Of a stretch of 12,156 nucleotides of DNA, positions 8,369-12,156 are shown in pieces. The position numbers and the translations under genes are program-made. Where the stretch lies: assembly GCA_946405485.1 (NCBI GenBank), contig CAMJHJ010000054.1, positions 1 to 12,156 of the forward strand, read 5' to 3'. Each line of letters starts with the position of its first letter. Position 1 is the stretch's first letter. This DNA is from an uncultured Bacteroidales bacterium. Its GTDB lineage: Bacteria > Bacteroidota > Bacteroidia > Bacteroidales > UBA932. The notes beneath the pieces are model-generated. The model ran no database searches, was not told the DNA's origin, and saw only the letters and a list, made by a program, of their open reading frames with translations.

Positions 8369-8908
8369 TCAGTCTTTTACGAAGATCCATGCATCCTTGG
8401 AGAAGAACTTCTCCGACCGGACTCTCTCATAGGCTTCCTTGAGGTCGCCGAAATGATTGGTGGGACAGATGCCGACGACAGTGTTGCTGCCGCGGGTATA
8501 ATGCAGGACGGCCGGCTCATATCCGGCTTCTTTCAGCTGCCCAGCGAACTTTTCGCCGTTCCCCGGCTGGGAAAAACCGGCGAGGACGATGCAGTACCGG
8601 TAAGGGAAATCATCCGTACGCAAGCCCCGGAGGGACCGGGACTGGATGCGCATCACCCGCGCCTCACGGAAGAAAGACTCCGCAGCTGTCGAATCCGAGA
8701 CATGTTTCTCGGCTGCCGCAATCGAGTCACGCACGGCTTTTTCCCGTGCCTGGGCCTCCCGCTCGGCCTGTTCGCGGAGCGCGACCGTGACACGTTTGGC
8801 TTCCAACTCCGAAGAGGTGGGACGACCGGCGACCGTCCGGAAAAAATCGCATCCCGTCACCGCCAGAAGCAGCAGGATGACGGCACCGGGGACCAGGATT
8901 CTATTCAT
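8369..8908 (-). CDS. SPOR-domain lipoprotein
   Basis: Envelope lipoprotein of 179 residues. SPOR domains bind septal or glycan-stripped peptidoglycan. The N-terminus MNRILVPGAVILLLLAVTGC is a lipoprotein signal with Cys20 as lipidation site (lipobox VTGC). Residues 34-82 are charged and alanine-rich with probable coiled-coil character (REQAEREAQAREKAVRDS). Residues about 103-178 form the SPOR domain: YRYCIVLAGFSQPGNGEKFA, then LKEAGYEPAVLHY, NTVVGICPTNHFGDLKEAY and the closing AWIFVKD. The ATG at 8908 is chosen over an in-frame TTG at 8938 because the longer form would start inside the -7 promoter box and displace the signal peptide. First gene of the five-gene operon and 5 bases upstream of the M28-like gene, which suggests a shared envelope role. 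Confidence 0.88.
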   Translation of the reverse strand: MNRILVPGAVILLLLAVTGCDFFRTVAGRPTSSELEAKRVTVALREQAEREAQAREKAVRDSIAAAEKHVSDSTAAESFFREARVMRIQSRSLRGLRTDDFPYRYCIVLAGFSQPGNGEKFAGQLKEAGYEPAVLHYTRGSNTVVGICPTNHFGDLKEAYERVRSEKFFSKDAWIFVKD

Positions 8909-8935
8909 ATGGGTCAATACATTCTTTATAACTTG

Positions 8936-8943
8936 CAAAGTTA
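8936..8943 (-). promoter_or_regulatory. Bacteroidota -7 box for the SPOR-leading operon
   Basis: On the minus strand 8943-8936 reads TAACTTTG, a perfect match to TAnnTTTG. Transcription would begin near 8931, giving a leader of roughly 20-25 bases before the ATG at 8908. A TTTG at 8962-8959 is only 15 bases upstream, shorter than the usual 19-21, so the -33 element is uncertain. The box is back-to-back with the phoH promoter. Confidence 0.6.
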
Positions 8944-8969
8944 ATGAATAATCCGTGACAAAAAAATCC

Positions 8970-8977
8970 TATCTTTG
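8970..8977 (+). promoter_or_regulatory. Bacteroidota -7 box for phoH
   Basis: TATCTTTG matches TAnnTTTG exactly. There is no clear TTTG 19-21 bases upstream. Transcription would begin only a few bases before the phoH ATG at 8986, so the mRNA would be leaderless or nearly so. The CTTTGC at 8973-8978 is the inverse of GCAAAG at 8935-8940 in the opposite-facing operon promoter. Confidence 0.6.
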
Positions 8978-8985
8978 CCACTGAT

Positions 8986-9933
8986 ATGAGGAAAACGATC
9001 AAACTGGAAGCCATCGATCCCGTCGAGATCTACGGGGCCGGCAACAAGATCCTGGAAGAGTTCTGCACCTATTTCCCCGGCTTGAAAGTCGTGGCGAGGG
9101 GAGAACAGATTTTCCTGGACGGGAAGGAGACGCAAGTGGAGGAGTTCGAGGTGAAACTGGCTGAACTTATCGAACGGCGGCACCATAAGATGAACCTGAC
9201 CGTATTCGATGTCGAAGACATCTTCGACGGTGAGAATTCCCCGGATAAGTTCCGCCTCAACGGCGAGGCCGTCATCGTCCACAGCACCGACGGGAAGCCC
9301 ATCAAGGCGCGCAACCGCACGCAGCAGGACATGGTCAAGGCCTACTTCGACAACGACCTGGTCTTTGCCGTCGGACCCGCCGGTACCGGCAAGACCTATG
9401 TCGCCATCGCACTGGCTGTCAGGGCCTTGAAAAACCGGGAAATCAAGCGTATCATCCTCACCCGGCCCGCCGTCGAAGCCGGCGAGCGCCTCGGTTTCCT
9501 GCCCGGTGATCTCAAAGACAAGCTGGACCCCTATCTCCAGCCCTTGTACGATGCGCTCGGAGACATGATCCCGGCCAAGAAACTACAGGATTTCATGGTG
9601 GAAGGGACCATCCAGATCGCCCCCCTCGCCTATATGCGCGGCCGCACCCTGGACCGGGCCTGCGTCATCCTCGACGAAGCGCAGAACACCAACCTGGGCC
9701 AGCTGAAAATGTTCCTGACGCGCATGGGCAGCAATGCCAAGTTCATCGTGACGGGAGACGCCAGCCAGGTAGACCTGCCCCGCAAGGAGGATTCCGGCCT
9801 GCTCAAGGGCATTTCCATGTTGGAAGGGATCAAGGGTATCGCCACGATCCGCTTCACCAACGAGGACATCGTACGCCACCCGCTGGTCACGAAGATCGTC
9901 AAAGCCTTCGACAAGATCGAAGCCGCTGATTAA
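8986..9933 (+). CDS. phoH: PhoH-family P-loop ATPase
   Basis: Cytoplasmic ATPase of the PhoH/YbeZ family. In other bacteria the family is linked to RNA metabolism and to the rRNA-processing nuclease YbeY, but ybeY is not in this window. The 315-residue protein has an N-terminal region (about 1-100) and an ATPase domain (about 107-312). Walker A is GPAGTGKT at 130-137 and Walker B is CVILDE at 226-231, within RACVILDEAQNTN. Other family hallmarks are LTRPAVEAGERLGFLPGDL (158-176), DPYLQPLYDAL (181-191), IAPLAYMRGRTL (211-222) and VTGDASQVDLP (255-265). The ATG at 8986 follows the -7 box by 8 bases and no upstream in-frame start is plausible. The TAA stop (9931-9933) shares TTAA with the stop of the convergent Clp N-domain gene. 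Confidence 0.96.
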   Translation: MRKTIKLEAIDPVEIYGAGNKILEEFCTYFPGLKVVARGEQIFLDGKETQVEEFEVKLAELIERRHHKMNLTVFDVEDIFDGENSPDKFRLNGEAVIVHSTDGKPIKARNRTQQDMVKAYFDNDLVFAVGPAGTGKTYVAIALAVRALKNREIKRIILTRPAVEAGERLGFLPGDLKDKLDPYLQPLYDALGDMIPAKKLQDFMVEGTIQIAPLAYMRGRTLDRACVILDEAQNTNLGQLKMFLTRMGSNAKFIVTGDASQVDLPRKEDSGLLKGISMLEGIKGIATIRFTNEDIVRHPLVTKIVKAFDKIEAAD

Positions 9934-10487
9934 CTGGGGATCCTTCCGCCTCCGGAAGAGGGTGTGATGAGCACCAGCGAACGGACCTGGGACTCCATCG
10001 TCTCCCGGATTTCCTCCTCGGCAGGCGCCTGGACCGTGGAAGCGCGCCGCCACCCGCGGGCCTCGAGCCGTTCCATCATTTCCCGCGTTCCCGCACCCCG
10101 CCCGGCCAGCCACGGGGCTCCGGCCGTATCCGCCGCCCTGGACAAGGCCAGCAGCAAGTGCAGGGACTGCACCTGGTCCGATCCGACCTTCAGCGCCTCG
10201 AAGGCCGCCATGTTGATCACGTTCTGCGCACTGCGCCCCACCGTCATCTTGTCTTCAGCGGAATAAGGGACGCTGCGCTCCCGGAACAGGCAAGAATCCA
10301 CATAGCGCTTGAAGACTGCCAGATCCACGCCCAACTCCTGCAGGAGCAGGCACGCGGCGTTCTCCCCATGGCGCAGGATGCCCAGCATCAGGTGGTCCGC
10401 TCCGATGGCATAACTGCCCGTACGCATCGCTTCATCGCGGGCATACAGGAGGATGGTGTTCAATTCTTCGGAAATACGGATTTGCAT
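9930..10487 (-). CDS. Stand-alone Clp N-terminal-domain protein (ClpC-like N domain, no AAA+ module)
   Basis: A protein of 185 residues made of two Clp N repeats. Repeat 1 is about 3-66 (ISEELNTILLYARDEAMRTG, then ADHLMLGILRHGENAACLLL and ELGVDLAVFKRYV). Repeat 2 is about 81-143 (MTVGRSAQNVINMAAFEALK, then VQSLHLLLALSRAADTAGAP). This is the adaptor- and substrate-binding domain that precedes the ATPase rings in ClpC/ClpA. Residues 144-185 form a polar tail ending in a Gly/Ser/Pro-rich stretch, and there is no Walker motif. It could be an adaptor or regulator for a Clp ATPase encoded elsewhere, or the remnant of a shortened clpC. I recall full-length clpC next to gyrA in some Bacteroides genomes, but could not check this. 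The ATG at 10487 lies 14 bases after a -7 box. Divergent from gyrA, convergent with phoH. Confidence 0.87.
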   Translation of the reverse strand: MQIRISEELNTILLYARDEAMRTGSYAIGADHLMLGILRHGENAACLLLQELGVDLAVFKRYVDSCLFRERSVPYSAEDKMTVGRSAQNVINMAAFEALKVGSDQVQSLHLLLALSRAADTAGAPWLAGRGAGTREMMERLEARGWRRASTVQAPAEEEIRETMESQVRSLVLITPSSGGGRIPS

Positions 10488-10501
10488 AATAAATATTGGT
10501 A

Positions 10502-10509
10502 CAAAAGTA
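10502..10509 (-). promoter_or_regulatory. Bacteroidota -7 box for the Clp N-domain gene
   Basis: On the minus strand 10509-10502 reads TACTTTTG, a perfect TAnnTTTG. The gene's ATG begins 14 bases further on, so the leader would be about 10 bases. No TTTG is present 19-21 bases upstream. This box and the gyrA box face away from each other within the 91-base intergenic region. Confidence 0.55.
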
Positions 10510-10532
10510 GCAAATTAATCGAATATTTTTGC

Positions 10533-10540
10533 TAAATTTG
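10533..10540 (+). promoter_or_regulatory. Bacteroidota -7 box for gyrA
   Basis: TAAATTTG matches TAnnTTTG exactly, 38 bases upstream of the gyrA ATG, giving a leader of about 30-35 bases. No clear -33 TTTG is seen at the usual spacing. The surrounding sequence is very AT-rich compared with the flanking genes. Confidence 0.6.
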
Positions 10541-10578
10541 TGTGTTTATATCAAGACATAAATTTTAGCAGAATAGAT

Positions 10579-12156
10579 ATGAGTGAAGAAATGACCAAAG
10601 AAACGATTCACGGTCTCATCGAGCCGGTCGAGATCGACCACGAGATGCGGACCGCCTACATCGATTATTCGATGTCCGTCATCGTTTCCCGCGCCCTGCC
10701 GGATGTCAGGGACGGCCTCAAGCCGGTCCAGCGCCGCGTCCTTTTCGGCATGGACGGCCTCGGGCTCAGTTACAACGGACAGACCAAGAAGTGTGCGAGA
10801 ATCGTCGGTGAGGTGCTGGGTAAGTTCCACCCCCACGGCGACTCCAGCGTATACGACGCCATGGCTCGCCTGGCGCAGAACTGGAACCAGCGCTACCCGC
10901 TCGTCTTCGGACAGGGTAACTTCGGATCCATGGACGGAGACCCCGTCGCGGCCATGCGTTACACCGAGGCCAAGCTCGAGAAGCTGGCGGAGGACGTCCT
11001 GGCCGACCTTGACAAGGATACGGTGGATTTCCAGCTCAACTTCGACGACACGATTCCGGAGCCGACCGTCCTCCCGACCAGGGCTCCCCTCCTGCTGCTG
11101 AACGGTTCTTCCGGCATCGCCGTGGGTATGGCGACCAACATGGCGCCCCACAACCTCGGCGAATGCTGCGACGCGATCTGCGCCTACATCGACAACCCGG
11201 ACATCACGACGGAGGAGTTGATGGAGCACATCCAAGGCCCGGACTTCCCGACCGGAGGCATTATCCAGGGCCGCCAGAGCATCATCGACGCCTACAATAC
11301 CGGCCGCGGCCGCGTCGTGGTCCGCGCCAAGACCGAGATCGAAGAGCTGGACAACGGCCGTGAGGTCATCGTCGTGACCGAGATCCCCTACATGGTCAAC
11401 AAGAGCGAGATGATCAAGCGTATCGGCGACATGGTCGAAGACAAGAAGATCGAAGGCATCGCCGACATCAAGGAGCTGACCAGCCGCGAGGGCATCCGCA
11501 TTGAATTCCTCGTCAAGAAAGACGCCAACGCCAACGTCGTCCTCAACACGCTTTTCAAGTATACCGCCCTGCAGTCCAGTTTCGCGATCAACAACGTCGC
11601 CCTGGTGGGTGGCCGTCCGCGCACCCTGTCCCTCAAGGAGATCATCAAGTGCTTCGTAGACTTCCGCCACGAGGTCGTCGTCCGCAGGACCCGTTTCGAA
11701 CTGGACAAGGCCCTGAAGCGCGCCCATATCCTCGAAGGCCTGCTGAAAGCCATCGACATCATCGATGAGGTCATCCAGACCATCCGCGAGTCCCAGAGCG
11801 TCGACGAAGCCAAAGCCCGGCTCGTCAGCCGTTTCGACTTCACGGAAATCCAGGCTGCCGCCATCGTGGAGATGCGTCTGCGCCAGCTGACCGGACTGGA
11901 GAAGGACAAGCTCCAGGCCGAATATGACGAACTGGAGAAATTCATCGCCCGTTGCAAGGAAATCCTTGCCAGCGAAGCCGAGCAGCTCGGCATCGTCAAG
12001 GCTGAGACACAGGAACTCAAGCGCAAATACGGCGATCCCCGCCGTACCCAGATCACCCTCTCCGCCGAGGAATTCAATCCCGAGGACTTCTATGCCGACG
12101 AGGATGTGGTCATCACGATCTCCCATCTCGGCTACATCAAGCGCACGAACCTGACG
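10579..12156 (+). CDS. gyrA: DNA gyrase subunit A, N-terminal part, cut by the right edge
   Basis: Breakage-reunion subunit of DNA gyrase, which introduces negative supercoils together with GyrB. 526 codons are present, frame open to the edge. Residues 14-55 hold the conserved start of the domain ([20 protein letters not shown], then [16 protein letters not shown]). The quinolone-resistance region [19 protein letters not shown] (84-102) has Ser89 and Asp93 at the places of E. coli Ser83 and Asp87. Catalytic Tyr128 lies in [13 protein letters not shown]. The coiled-coil and gate region (about 360-480) follows. The fragment ends at about the first blade of the C-terminal beta-pinwheel ([12 protein letters not shown]); the GyrA box is outside the window. 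ParC is an alternative for such fragments, but the sequence around the active site and the pinwheel start fit GyrA. The ATG at 10579 lacks a Shine-Dalgarno. Confidence 0.96.
   Translation, partial: MSEEMTKETIHGLIEPVEIDHEMRTAYIDYSMSVIVSRALPDVRDGLKPVQRRVLFGMDGLGLSYNGQTKKCARIVGEVLGKFHPHGDSSVYDAMARLAQNWNQRYPLVFGQGNFGSMDGDPVAAMRYTEAKLEKLAEDVLADLDKDTVDFQLNFDDTIPEPTVLPTRAPLLLLNGSSGIAVGMATNMAPHNLGECCDAICAYIDNPDITTEELMEHIQGPDFPTGGIIQGRQSIIDAYNTGRGRVVVRAKTEIEELDNGREVIVVTEIPYMVNKSEMIKRIGDMVEDKKIEGIADIKELTSREGIRIEFLVKKDANANVVLNTLFKYTALQSSFAINNVALVGGRPRTLSLKEIIKCFVDFRHEVVVRRTRFELDKALKRAHILEGLLKAIDIIDEVIQTIRESQSVDEAKARLVSRFDFTEIQAAAIVEMRLRQLTGLEKDKLQAEYDELEKFIARCKEILASEAEQLGIVKAETQELKRKYGDPRRTQITLSAEEFNPEDFYADEDVVITISHLGYIKRTNLT

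Noticed and set aside
7290..8432. 380-codon open frame on the plus strand
   Set aside because: Antisense to the M28-like gene, which has clear domains and a signal peptide; no domain in the plus frame.
8909..8938. TTG start for the SPOR lipoprotein
   Set aside because: It would place codons inside the -7 promoter box and push the lipoprotein signal away from the N-terminus.
10546..12126. 526-codon open frame on the minus strand
   Set aside because: It is antisense to gyrA and low-complexity (rich in Asp, Leu, Gly, Val), typical of a shadow frame of a conserved gene.

Overview
The window looks like chromosomal DNA of a GC-rich member of the Bacteroidota, most likely Bacteroidales. Four things suggest this. 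There are several promoter -7 boxes of the Bacteroidota type (TAnnTTTG) and few Shine-Dalgarno sequences. LeuRS carries insertions that I associate with this phylum. An AraC-type regulator has an N-terminal membrane hairpin. SPOR and TonB C-terminal domains sit on envelope proteins. Nearly all bases are coding, and I see no mobile element, CRISPR array, rRNA or tRNA gene. Genus is not determinable by eye.

Layout from left to right. The 5' part of dnaK (minus strand) runs off the left edge. Divergent from it is an RluA-family pseudouridine synthase (plus). This converges on a small membrane-anchored AraC-type protein (minus), and the two stop codons share one CTAG. A five-gene minus-strand operon then runs from about 8930 down to a terminator at 2331-2376. 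In transcription order it holds a SPOR-domain lipoprotein, an M28-peptidase-like protein with a TonB C-terminal domain, leuS, and two tandem YitT-family membrane proteins. Junctions are 5 nt, 6 nt, a UGAUG overlap and an AUGA overlap, so the genes are probably co-transcribed and partly translationally coupled. Divergent from the operon is phoH (plus). It converges on a stand-alone Clp N-domain protein (minus), the two stops sharing TTAA. Divergent from that is gyrA (plus), cut by the right edge after 526 codons.

Most of the window is housekeeping: protein folding, RNA modification, leucyl-tRNA charging, PhoH ATPase and DNA gyrase. The most unusual object is the M28-like protein. The family fold is clear, but almost every metal-binding or catalytic position is replaced (HxD to RxD, GADDN to GANGN, the Glu-Glu pair to Ser-Ser, YH to YQ). 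It therefore looks like a secreted pseudopeptidase fused to a TonB-type C-terminal domain and paired with a SPOR lipoprotein. The second notable item is the Clp N-domain protein, which has two Clp repeats and no AAA+ module. I found no wholly new multi-gene defence or mobile system.
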